NCBI RefSeq assembly: GCF_902726645.1
Contig: NZ_CACVAO010000001.1
Span: 3,916,636 to 3,980,635, forward strand
Source of the DNA: Halobacillus ihumii
GTDB taxonomy: Bacteria > Bacillota > Bacilli > Bacillales > Halobacillaceae
Length of the DNA stretch: 64,000 nucleotides
Direction of reading: 5' to 3'
Position numbers and translations under genes: made by a program. Within the stretch, counting starts at the first letter, position 1; the number at the start of each line of letters is the position of its first letter. Under the pieces are notes generated by a model that saw only the letters and a list, made by a program, of their open reading frames with translations, made no database searches and was not told the DNA's origin. Shown piece after piece: positions 56,658 to 64,000 of the stretch.

Positions 56658-57107
56658 ATGACGAACGTTCAAGCCTTTCATAAGATCAAACAGTTACGCG
56701 AACGAGACAAAAAGGAAAAGCAAAAAATGTACCAGGAGCAAATGGATGCCTTTGAATCCGTAGCTACCAGATTATATGAGAAATTGAAACAACGAGAAGC
56801 AGCTGAGCAAAGTTTTCATGAAAGTCTTACTCATTCTAAGGTTAAGGCGCATTCCTTCATATACCACCGACGCTATATTGACCAGCTTGACAGTGAAATC
56901 ATGCAGCTCCAGCCGCAAGTGCAGCAAGCAAGAACGCAAATGGAGAATGCTCAAACACACCTTTCCTCAGCCCACATTGAAGTGAAAAAATTTGAGAAGC
57001 TGATCGATAACAAACTGGCACGACACAGACAATGGCTGAAAGAACAAGAAACGAAGCAAATGGATGAATTATCAACCAGGCAATATTTAAATGAGAAAAA
57101 CAGGTGA
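56658..57107 (+). CDS. fliJ: Flagellar export chaperone FliJ
   Basis: A 149-aa all-helical coiled-coil protein, rich in Gln/Glu/Lys, which plugs the FliI hexamer. Pattern and position between fliI and ylxF identify it. ATG after AGGAGTGTAG. Ends with AGG TGA, whose AGGTGA serves as the Shine-Dalgarno for the next gene. Confidence 0.93.
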   Translation: MTNVQAFHKIKQLRERDKKEKQKMYQEQMDAFESVATRLYEKLKQREAAEQSFHESLTHSKVKAHSFIYHRRYIDQLDSEIMQLQPQVQQARTQMENAQTHLSSAHIEVKKFEKLIDNKLARHRQWLKEQETKQMDELSTRQYLNEKNR

Positions 57108-57111
57108 TTAC

Positions 57112-57720
57112 ATGGCAAACAAAATGAAGCATGATCAGGAGAAAGGCAGTAAACTCCAATGGTTTTTCTTCGTTCTCGTTGTCCCTGCACTATTTGCATT
57201 AACCCTTACCGTTGTTGTGTTAACCATCATGGGTGTCAATGTAGTGGAAAAGGCAGAAAGCTATGCCAATCAAATCCCAGGATTGTCAACGCTCGTATCG
57301 ACGTCGGATGAGAGTCAGAATATGAGACAAACGGAACAGTTTGAAACGGTTATTGCTGAGCACAATGAGAAAATCGACCAGCTTCAGCAGCAGGTAGAGG
57401 ACAAGCAGCTAACGATTGATGAATTACATCAACAAATAGAACAACTTGAGACAGATCTTGAGTCGGCATTAGCTGCTTCTGATGAACAACAAACTGAAGA
57501 TTCCTCCGCTGGCTCTGATCCAATGAGAGAAATGGCCGTTTCCTTTGAGGAAATGGATGAAGAGGAAGCAGCCCCCATTATTGAAAATATGGATAAGGAA
57601 TTAGCTGTCCAGCTTCTGGCAGAAGTGGCAAGCAGCCAGCGAGGAGCGATTCTCGGGGCAATGACACCGGAAGCTGCTGCTGAGATTGCAAGTTTACTAA
57701 CTGGTGCAGCTGCCAATTAA
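57112..57720 (+). CDS. ylxF: MotE/YlxF family membrane protein
   Basis: 202 aa with one N-terminal transmembrane helix (about residues 18-42, FFFVLVVPALFALTLTVVV), a coiled coil (about 80-130) and a C-terminal MgtE-N-like alpha-helical domain ending GAILGAMTPEAAAEIASLL. Related proteins help stabilise the motor/export apparatus. ATG 57112 has AGGTGAT just upstream; the in-frame 57091 start is within fliJ. Confidence 0.9.
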   Translation: MANKMKHDQEKGSKLQWFFFVLVVPALFALTLTVVVLTIMGVNVVEKAESYANQIPGLSTLVSTSDESQNMRQTEQFETVIAEHNEKIDQLQQQVEDKQLTIDELHQQIEQLETDLESALAASDEQQTEDSSAGSDPMREMAVSFEEMDEEEAAPIIENMDKELAVQLLAEVASSQRGAILGAMTPEAAAEIASLLTGAAAN

Positions 57721-57753
57721 CTAGTGATCGAACCTGAAAGGAGGTGAAAGAAT

Positions 57754-59163
57754 GTGAAAAGTATGGCGCTTTTTTCTTCTTTTTCTAGACCGTCTGTACA
57801 GCAAACAGGCATGACCGCCAACCAGCTTGGTAAAAACCAAGATTCAATGCAAAGCTTTCAATTATTGCTCTCAAAGGTTTCCAGCCAGCAACCCACAAGC
57901 AACATGACGAAACTGGAACAGCTTGTAAAAGAGTTGAAAAAGTTGTTACACCAAATGGGAGGTTCTTCAAGTTCGGGAGGTCAGCCCAGTACAAGCTCTA
58001 TACAAGGTGAACAATTTATCGCAGCTCTAGAAAAAATAAGTGGTAACCAGTTATCCGGAAAATGGACAGAAGAAATCAAGAAATTACTGAGTGCTAAAGT
58101 GGATGACTTACGTCAACTCTCCAATCAGGATCAAACGCTTCTCATTGAACAGTTGAGTGCGTTGCTGGAGCAGGTTAATTCAGAGGACTACCCACCTGTT
58201 ACAATGATTAACGTTCAAGTCACTCCACAGGTAGACACAGTGAAACAAACTTCCCAATCTGACGGTGTTTCACTTCATGCGGCTCCTTCCAAACAACTTG
58301 CTGATTTATGGAATCGTTTTGAACAAATCATGATCAAACTGAACGATCAAATTCCGGTTAGCCAACCTGTTAAATCAGAACAGCTTGACCCAGCTCTCAT
58401 GGTCAAATTGAAACAAGTTCTGCAACAATTAGCCGATTTACAAGCAAGTTCAAGTCAAAAGGATGCTTTTCAACGAATGTTGACTCGCCTTAGTGACCAA
58501 AGTCCCGGACAGCAGCAGTTGCTTTCAAACTTGCTGAACAACTTTACGCGTAAGCAGTCACTGCCAGCACCGTATCAACAACAAGCAGCCGTAACCAGTA
58601 AGGATGTGGCCAGATGGGCAGCACCATTACTTCAGAAGCAGCCTCAGGTGGAGTCGGCGCAAGGACAAGGTTTTACCCAGGTAATGTCCAAAGTGGAACA
58701 GTATGTGATCTATGTGAATCCAAATCAATCGGGTCACAGCATGCAGAAGCAGCTTATGGAACAGTTTGAACAACTTATCAAATCAAATCGCCTATTTATA
58801 AACAATGCTGGCCATATGGAAATGAATATCCGGTTAAAGCCTCAACAGCTAGGAGATATGACTGTAAGGCTCGTTCAGTTGAATGGTGAAATGACGGTTA
58901 AGATTTTAGTTAGTACTCAGTCAGCTAAAGAGATGCTCGAAGGTAACATTCAACAGCTTAGACATATGTTTTCGCCTCAGCAGGTGGTCATTGAAAAGCA
59001 TGATCCCTCAGCTCCGAGTCCGTTCCTAGGTGAGGATGATCAACCATCCAGTGAGTTTGATGAACGAGATCATGGGTCTGATCATTCACAAGACCAGCAG
59101 CAGAATGAGCATTCCGAGGAAGAGGTTTCATTTCATGAATTGTTAATGAACGAAAAAGTATGA
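57754..59163 (+). CDS. fliK: Flagellar hook-length control protein FliK
   Basis: A molecular ruler secreted during hook growth. Gln/Ser-rich N-terminal and central region (about 1-320) with low conservation, then the C-terminal Flg_hook domain (about 340-440) with NIRLKPQQLGDMTVRLVQ and LRHMFSPQQVVIEK. 469 aa. GTG start after AAAGGAGGTG. The C-terminal tail is acidic and His-rich. Confidence 0.94.
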   Translation: MKSMALFSSFSRPSVQQTGMTANQLGKNQDSMQSFQLLLSKVSSQQPTSNMTKLEQLVKELKKLLHQMGGSSSSGGQPSTSSIQGEQFIAALEKISGNQLSGKWTEEIKKLLSAKVDDLRQLSNQDQTLLIEQLSALLEQVNSEDYPPVTMINVQVTPQVDTVKQTSQSDGVSLHAAPSKQLADLWNRFEQIMIKLNDQIPVSQPVKSEQLDPALMVKLKQVLQQLADLQASSSQKDAFQRMLTRLSDQSPGQQQLLSNLLNNFTRKQSLPAPYQQQAAVTSKDVARWAAPLLQKQPQVESAQGQGFTQVMSKVEQYVIYVNPNQSGHSMQKQLMEQFEQLIKSNRLFINNAGHMEMNIRLKPQQLGDMTVRLVQLNGEMTVKILVSTQSAKEMLEGNIQQLRHMFSPQQVVIEKHDPSAPSPFLGEDDQPSSEFDERDHGSDHSQDQQQNEHSEEEVSFHELLMNEKV

Positions 59164-59173
59164 GGGGGTTACC

Positions 59174-59623
59174 ATGACGAAAATTGATTCATCCTTTTAT
59201 TTGAACAACCAGCCATCAACAACAGGATCTGGAAGTAATACACTTGGAAAAGATGCTTTTTTAAAAATCTTAATGGCTCAAATTCAAAACCAGAGCCCTT
59301 TAGATCCGATGAAAGACAAAGAGTTTATTGCTCAGATGACACAGTTTTCAAGTTTGGAACAAATGACAAATTTATCACAGTCGATGCAGGAGTTTATGAC
59401 GTCTCAACAAATGACACCGGTTGTTAAATACAGTGGTCTGATCGGCAAGGAAGTCAGCTATCCTGTCCGTAATGAGGAGACTGGCTTTACTGAGGAACAT
59501 AAAACAGGCACCGTGCAGGCCGTGAGTCAGAAAGATGGAGAAATAAAACTTGTACTTGAAAATGGTCAGTCAGTGAATGTGTATGACATTACAAAAGTTA
59601 GTCAGAAAACGACAGAAGAATAG
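59174..59623 (+). CDS. flgD: Flagellar hook assembly protein FlgD
   Basis: The hook cap scaffold, 149 aa. N-terminal GKDAFLKILMAQIQNQSPLDPM is the family signature, followed by FIAQMTQFSSLEQM. A short C-terminal beta part only, as in Bacillus FlgD (YlxG). ATG after GAGGGGGTT. Confidence 0.96.
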   Translation: MTKIDSSFYLNNQPSTTGSGSNTLGKDAFLKILMAQIQNQSPLDPMKDKEFIAQMTQFSSLEQMTNLSQSMQEFMTSQQMTPVVKYSGLIGKEVSYPVRNEETGFTEEHKTGTVQAVSQKDGEIKLVLENGQSVNVYDITKVSQKTTEE

Positions 59624-59638
59624 AAGGTAGGTACGGTT

Positions 59639-60004
59639 ATGGAACCTCGAATTCATCAGATGCATCAGCCGCTGCCTTTACCGAAGACAAAAAAGGTGCA
59701 GGATCAGCCAACTCAGTCATTTCGAGACGTATTTCAAGACACTAAAAGTCTTCAAGTCAGTAAACATGCACAACAACGATTGCAAGAGCGTAATATTTCG
59801 ATTGATGACAGCAAATGGCAGATGATCTCTCATAAAATGACCGAAGCCAAATCTAAAGGCATTACTGATTCATTGGTCGTAACGAATGAGGCTGCTCTTG
59901 TCGTCAGTACAAAAAATCATACCGTTGTCACAGCAATGGGACGCGAAGAGTCAAGTTCACACATATTCACTAATATTAACGGAACCATCATAATCGATGA
60001 ATAA
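59639..60004 (+). CDS. Flagellar operon protein, TIGR02530 type
   Basis: A 121-aa protein of unknown function found in flagellar operons between flgD and flgE in many Firmicutes. Features: SKHAQQRLQERNI, then DSLVVTNEAALVVSTKNHTVVTA and a terminal FTNINGTIIIDE. No signal or transmembrane segment. ATG at 59639 with GAAGGTAGG upstream. Recognised by pattern and position. Confidence 0.88.
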   Translation: MEPRIHQMHQPLPLPKTKKVQDQPTQSFRDVFQDTKSLQVSKHAQQRLQERNISIDDSKWQMISHKMTEAKSKGITDSLVVTNEAALVVSTKNHTVVTAMGREESSSHIFTNINGTIIIDE

Positions 60005-60091
60005 GGCCGGACCCAATAGTCAGGGAAGCCAAATTAAGCTTACGGACTGATAGAAGTAAGCTCATAATTAAATGGAAGGAATGGTAGCGAT

Positions 60092-61000
60092 ATGCTTCGT
60101 TCAATGTATGCAGGAATTTCTGGTATGAAAGGGTTTCAGGCAAAGTTAGATACAATTGGAAACAATATTGCCAATGTAAATACGTACGGATTTAAAAAAG
60201 GCCGGGTCACTTTCCAGGACATGATGAGTCAGACAGTATCTGGAGCTCAAGGACCGATCCAGGGAGCAGGCGGGGACAATGTCCGGGGTGGAGTGAACCC
60301 TTCACAAGTTGGACTTGGCTCACAAATTGGCTCCATTGATACAATCCATACGCAGGGTAATCGTCAAACAACGAATCGTCCGCTTGATTTAGCCATTGAA
60401 GGAGACGGCATGTTTATCCTGGCTGAAGGAACCGCTGCGTCAGGTATCAATACAGCTGCTAAAACCGTTGCTCTTGAGGACGTAAACTTAAGTTTTACGC
60501 GAGCGGGTAACTTCTACTTAGATGATGACGGTGCCATCGTGAACGCGGAAGGAAAATATGTGATCGGAGAAACGGATACGGGGACTGCTGGAGTGATTAC
60601 CATTCCTGAAGATGCCCAAAGCTTCAGCATTCAGTCAGATGGAACCGTAAACTACGTAAACAATCAAGGGGATCTTGCTGTAGCGGGACAAATTAGACTT
60701 GCTCAATTTTCGAACCCGAGCGGGCTTCAGAAAATTGGCGGGAACAGCTTCCAGTTAACGGAGAATGCCGGGGTGTTTACAGCAGCTGGTGATGGAGAGT
60801 TGGCCACCCTTCAAGATCTTCTCGTAGCTGGTCAAGGAGGAACCGGTCAAATGGTGTCCGGAGCACTGGAAATGTCGAACGTGGATTTAGCCGAATCATT
60901 TACTGAAATGATCGTGGCGCAACGAGGTTTTCAAGCAAACACAAGAATTATTACGACCTCAGATGAAATCTTGCAAGAATTAGTAAACTTAAAACGTTAG
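60092..61000 (+). CDS. flgE: Flagellar hook protein FlgE
   Basis: The hook subunit (also called FlgG in older Bacillus papers). N-terminal MLRSMYAGISGMKGFQ and NNIANVNTYGFKKGRVTFQD; C-terminal VDLAESFTEMIVAQRGFQANTR. 302 aa, about 40 longer than B. subtilis, mostly in the central exposed domain (about 110-200). ATG after GGAAGGAATGG. The stop is followed at once by a purine-rich Shine-Dalgarno and an R2 repeat. Confidence 0.95.
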   Translation: MLRSMYAGISGMKGFQAKLDTIGNNIANVNTYGFKKGRVTFQDMMSQTVSGAQGPIQGAGGDNVRGGVNPSQVGLGSQIGSIDTIHTQGNRQTTNRPLDLAIEGDGMFILAEGTAASGINTAAKTVALEDVNLSFTRAGNFYLDDDGAIVNAEGKYVIGETDTGTAGVITIPEDAQSFSIQSDGTVNYVNNQGDLAVAGQIRLAQFSNPSGLQKIGGNSFQLTENAGVFTAAGDGELATLQDLLVAGQGGTGQMVSGALEMSNVDLAESFTEMIVAQRGFQANTRIITTSDEILQELVNLKR

Positions 61001-61001
61001 T

Positions 61002-61012
61002 AAAGGGGGGAG
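61002..61012 (+). promoter_or_regulatory. Stranded Shine-Dalgarno upstream of the R2 copy
   Basis: AAAGGGGGGAG directly after the flgE stop is a strong ribosome binding site, but no start codon for a conserved gene follows within range. swrD begins 158 bp further on, across R2 copy 2. Confidence 0.6.
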
Positions 61013-61159
61013 GAGGTTGGGACATAATTAAACTTATTAAGTAAAAAGACGAACAATGTGCTGTTTTAGCGAAGTATATTTTCGTAGCGGTTTATAGGCA
61101 CCAATCATAGTTTTTATAGTTCGGACTTCCATTTGATAAAACACTTTTGTCCCAGCCTC
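61013..61159. repeat. R2 repeat, copy 2 (147 bp, terminal inverted repeats)
   Basis: Left end GAGGTTGGGACATAA and right end TTTTGTCCCAGCCTC are near-perfect inverted repeats. The interior aligns throughout with copy 1 (20933-21082). It sits inside the fla/che operon between flgE and swrD, ending 10 bp before the swrD start. Confidence 0.87.
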
Positions 61160-61169
61160 GTTCAATTAG

Positions 61170-61391
61170 ATGATTTCATTAACGAGGTTGAATGGAGAGG
61201 GATTTTGGTTTAACGCGATATACATAGAAAGGATCCAATCAAATCCTGACACAACGATCACAACAACGCATGGTAAACGGTTTGTCGTAAAAGAGTCGGA
61301 AGCAATCGTTATTAAAAAAATGAAACACTTTTATCGCGAAATCGGGCTGTTACGAGTTGTGGATAAGGCAGGTGACAGCATTGAAGAGTAA
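61170..61391 (+). CDS. swrD: FlbD-family swarming/motility protein SwrD
   Basis: A 73-aa protein that in B. subtilis raises flagellar power and allows swarming. MISLTRLNGEGFWFN and PDTTITTTHGKRFVVKE are typical. The ATG at 61170 fits the family N-terminus, but the preceding 10 bases (GTTCAATTAG) hold no Shine-Dalgarno; the R2 repeat ends just before. Overlaps fliL by 11 bp. Confidence 0.92.
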   Translation: MISLTRLNGEGFWFNAIYIERIQSNPDTTITTTHGKRFVVKESEAIVIKKMKHFYREIGLLRVVDKAGDSIEE

Positions 61392-61800
61392 CTTGTTTAA
61401 AACCGTCATGATTATAGTAAGTACTCTTACCGTCGCAGGTGTGGCGGCACTGATTGTCGTTTTAAACTTAGATCGCAGCGAAGCGAGTGGAGAACGATCG
61501 ATTGACGAGATAAGAGAAGCATCGCTGCTGACCGAAGACATAACTATTGATACTGTCGACGGTCATTTCGTCCGAATTAGCTTCAGAATTGTAACAGATG
61601 GGGAGAAAGCCTTGGAAGAATTGAAGAAACGAGATTTCCAGATGAAGAACATTTTAATCAAAGAACTTGCCACAATGAAAGCCGAATCTTTCCAGAGCGG
61701 ACTAAGCGGACTGGAAGAAGAAGTGAAATTACGGCTCAACGAGTTAATGAAGAATGGAATTATTACCGAAGTTTATACCGTTGAGAAAGTCCTTCAGTAA
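61381..61800 (+). CDS. fliL: Flagellar basal-body-associated protein FliL
   Basis: A single-pass membrane protein around the stator/rotor. Transmembrane helix about 8-28 (IIVSTLTVAGVAALIVVL), then an extracytoplasmic stomatin-like domain. 139 aa from TTG 61381, which has AGGTGA 6 bases upstream; an in-frame ATG at 61357 would add residues from the swrD overlap. Followed by 173 bp containing a degenerate R1. Confidence 0.93.
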   Translation: MKSNLFKTVMIIVSTLTVAGVAALIVVLNLDRSEASGERSIDEIREASLLTEDITIDTVDGHFVRISFRIVTDGEKALEELKKRDFQMKNILIKELATMKAESFQSGLSGLEEEVKLRLNELMKNGIITEVYTVEKVLQ

Positions 61801-61846
61801 TTTGAAAAGCAGTTCTCTAAAAAGATTTGTTATTGACGTAAGAACT

Positions 61847-61909
61847 ATAAACTCTCTACGCATTCCGCGGAGCTGAGCCTCCTCGCTCGCTTCGAAAACG
61901 AAAGTTTAT
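61847..61909 (+). repeat. R1 repeat, copy 5 (degenerate)
   Basis: CTCTACGCATTCCGCGGAGC then TGAGCCTCCTCG matches the left half of the R1 core; short arms ATAAAC (61847-61852) and GTTTAT (61904-61909) pair. The right core half is lost. Lies between fliL and fliM. Confidence 0.55.
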
Positions 61910-61973
61910 TTCAGAATCGAGGAATAAAGAGCAACAAAATTTTGGAAAAGATTCATTTAGAGGGGGTGGTGTT

Positions 61974-62975
61974 TTGGCAGATGAAGTACTTTCACAAAGT
62001 GAGATTGACTCACTTCTCTCAGCATTATCGACGGGGGAAATGGATGCTGAAGAACTGAAATCTGAGGAAAAAGAAAAAAAGGTACGAGTCTATGACTTTA
62101 AACGAGCTTTGCGTTTCTCTAAAGATCAGATTAGAAGTCTTTCCCGCATTCATGAAAACTTCGCCAGGTTATTGACAACCTATTTTTCAGCGCAGTTAAG
62201 AACGTATGTAAATATAAGTGTGGCATCGGTTGATCAACTTCCTTATGAAGAGTTTATCCGTTCCATCCCAACGATGACGATCTTAAATATTTTCAGTGTT
62301 CCTCCGCTTGACGGACGAATCTTGCTTGAAACCAATCCGAACATAGCTTATGTCATGCTGGATCGCGTTCTCGGTGGAAAAGGGACGAGCGGAAATAAGG
62401 TGGACAACCTGACCGAAATCGAAACCATGATTATGTCACAGCTTTTTGAGCATTCCCTGGAAAACTACCAGGAAGCCTGGGGGTCAATCGCTGAAATTGA
62501 ACCGGTGTTAGAGGAACTGGAGGTAAACCCTCAGTTTTTGCAAATGGTTTCTCCAAATGAAACTGTAGTCGTTGTTTCCTTTAATACGTCTATCGGGGAA
62601 ACGAGCGGGATGATTAATATTTGTATTCCGCATGTTGTTCTTGAACCAATCATACCGAAACTGTCTGTTCACTACTGGATGCAGAACCGGCAGACAAAGG
62701 AAAATAATTCTGACGAGTTCGCCGCCTTGTCGAAAACGATTCAAAGTGCCCAAGTAGATGTACGAGCTATCTTAGGTGAAGCTGATATGTCGATTGAGGA
62801 ATTTTTGAAGCTTAATAAAAATGATGTGATTCGACTAGATCAACTTATTGAAGAGCCGATGAAACTCAAAGTGGACGAGGAAGAGAAGTTTTTCATCCAG
62901 CCAGGCAAAAGAAAGAACAGACTAGCCGTACAAGTGTTAGATGAATACCGGAGGAGGGCCAAACAGTATGAATGA
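61974..62975 (+). CDS. fliM: Flagellar motor switch protein FliM
   Basis: The C-ring protein that binds CheY-P. N-terminal EVLSQSEIDSLLSAL is the CheY-binding peptide; a CheC-like middle domain (about 45-230) and a C-terminal SpoA domain (about 250-325) follow. 333 aa. TTG start after AGGGGGTGGTG. Overlaps fliY by 8 bp. Confidence 0.97.
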   Translation: MADEVLSQSEIDSLLSALSTGEMDAEELKSEEKEKKVRVYDFKRALRFSKDQIRSLSRIHENFARLLTTYFSAQLRTYVNISVASVDQLPYEEFIRSIPTMTILNIFSVPPLDGRILLETNPNIAYVMLDRVLGGKGTSGNKVDNLTEIETMIMSQLFEHSLENYQEAWGSIAEIEPVLEELEVNPQFLQMVSPNETVVVVSFNTSIGETSGMINICIPHVVLEPIIPKLSVHYWMQNRQTKENNSDEFAALSKTIQSAQVDVRAILGEADMSIEEFLKLNKNDVIRLDQLIEEPMKLKVDEEEKFFIQPGKRKNRLAVQVLDEYRRRAKQYE

Positions 62976-64000
62976 CGATATGCTGTCACAAGATGAAATA
63001 GATGCACTTTTGAATGGAAATGTAGAGGAGGAGGGAAACAAAAGCCAGGAGTCACAAGAATCTACCAAGGTTGAGGATTTTCTTTCCAGCCTTGAACAAG
63101 ACGCTCTTGGAGAAATAGGAAATATTTCTTTTGGAAGCTCTGCCACAGCACTATCCTCTCTGCTTAACCAAAAGGTGGATATTACGACTCCTTCTATTTC
63201 TGTCGTGAAAAGATCTTCCTTGTCAGAGGAGTTTCCTAAGCCTCACGTGGCGATAAACGTTACATATACAGATGGATTCTCTGGGGAAAACCTCTTAGTG
63301 ATCAGGGAACCGGATGCAGCAGTCATTGCCGACCTGATGTTGGGTGGAGATGGTACAAATCCTGCTGAAGGTTTGAATGAAATTCATTTGAGTGCCGTTC
63401 AAGAAGCTATGAACCAGATGATGGGATCGGCAGCAACAAGTATGTCCACCGTCTTTAAGAAAAAAGTGGACATATCACCACCGGCGATTAATGTTTTATA
63501 TCCCGAAGAAAATCAGGGTACCGATCAAATTCCAGCTGATGAAGCACTAATGAAAGTGTCTTTTAACCTTAAAGTTGGGAATTTAATTGATTCAGCTATC
63601 ATGCAGCTGCTGCCGGTGTCGTTTGCTCGTGAATTAGTGGATCAACTGTTAGATCCTCCCGAGGAAAACGCTGATACAACAGTACAAACCTCGGGAAATG
63701 ATCCAGACGTTCAGCAGCCGTCCCGGCAAGCTGCACCACGCCCGCAACCTGCGCAACGACCAGTAGAGGAGGAATCAGAGCCGCAGCTAGTCGGAGGCGC
63801 CAGCGGACAGGAACTTCACAATTCAACGATTCAAACGGCAGAATTCTCGGATATGGAGCACGTGCAGTTAAGTAATAATGAGCAACATAATCTGGATATG
63901 TTAATGGATATTCCTTTAAAAGTCACCGTTGAATTAGGAAGAACCAAACGTACGATCAAAGAAATTCTTGAACTTTCAGCAGGCTCAGTCGTTGAACTTG
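62968..64000 (+). CDS. fliY: Flagellar motor switch phosphatase FliY (partial, right end cut)
   Basis: A C-ring component and CheY-P phosphatase. N-terminal DMLSQDEIDALLNG, then two phosphatase signatures of the CheC type (EIGNISFGSSATAL near residue 50 and AVQEAMNQMMGSAA near 140). A Pro/Gln/Glu-rich linker (about 230-270) leads into the start of a SpoA/FliN-like domain (MDIPLKVTVELGRTKR). 344 codons are visible with no stop before the window ends. ATG 62968 after GGAGGAGGG. Confidence 0.95.
   Translation, partial: MNDDMLSQDEIDALLNGNVEEEGNKSQESQESTKVEDFLSSLEQDALGEIGNISFGSSATALSSLLNQKVDITTPSISVVKRSSLSEEFPKPHVAINVTYTDGFSGENLLVIREPDAAVIADLMLGGDGTNPAEGLNEIHLSAVQEAMNQMMGSAATSMSTVFKKKVDISPPAINVLYPEENQGTDQIPADEALMKVSFNLKVGNLIDSAIMQLLPVSFARELVDQLLDPPEENADTTVQTSGNDPDVQQPSRQAAPRPQPAQRPVEEESEPQLVGGASGQELHNSTIQTAEFSDMEHVQLSNNEQHNLDMLMDIPLKVTVELGRTKRTIKEILELSAGSVVEL

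Overview
The window is a contiguous piece of the chromosome of a Gram-positive, low/mid-GC, endospore-forming, flagellated member of the Bacillaceae. Gene order follows the Bacillus subtilis ylo-ylq-fla/che region almost step by step. SpoVM shows sporulation, and a large flagellar operon shows motility. Many proteins carry acidic, Glu/Asp-rich insertions (FtsY, PrkC), which together with the type of intergenic repeat suggests a moderate halophile such as Halobacillus or a relative. The genus is my inference.

Layout. 1-13.1 kb: end of yloC, then remA, gmk, rpoZ, coaBC, priA, fmt, rsmB, a decayed rlmN, stp, prkC, rsgA, rpe, thiN, spoVM, with rpmB on the minus strand. 13.3-18.9 kb: yloU, fakA, a minus-strand NCS2-type permease that interrupts the usual order, then sdaAB-sdaAA. 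18.9-25.9 kb: recG, the phospholipid/fatty-acid cluster fapR-plsX-fabD-fabG-acpP, rnc, and a minus-strand UPF0435 gene. 26.2-37.7 kb: smc, ftsY, ylxM, ffh, rpsP, khpA, ylqD, rimM, trmD, rplS, lepB, rbgA. 37.9-50.4 kb: rnhB, a FliK-like/FlhB-C-terminal pair, sucCD, dprA, topA, a trmFO remnant, xerC, hslVU, codY. 50.7-64.0 kb: fla/che operon from flgB to fliY, which runs off the right end.

The genes are mostly housekeeping: ribosome maturation and translation, protein targeting by SRP, lipid synthesis under FapR, Ser/Thr kinase-phosphatase signalling, chromosome segregation, proteolysis, and flagellar basal body/hook assembly under CodY-linked control.

The unusual content lies between genes. 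(1) A palindromic repeat family, here called R1, has three good copies and two degenerate ones. Outer arms differ in sequence between copies, yet each stays complementary to its partner, the pattern expected of a structure-selected RNA or DNA hairpin or a small mobile palindrome. (2) A second family, R2, of about 150 bp with GAGGCTGGGACA-type terminal inverted repeats, has two copies. One supplies part of the recG stop codon; the other sits between a strong Shine-Dalgarno sequence and the swrD start. (3) Decayed 3' ends of two RNA-modification genes, rlmN and trmFO, lie at their ancestral positions, and def is missing between priA and fmt. I see no CRISPR array, prophage, IS transposase, tRNA or rRNA gene, and no defence system.
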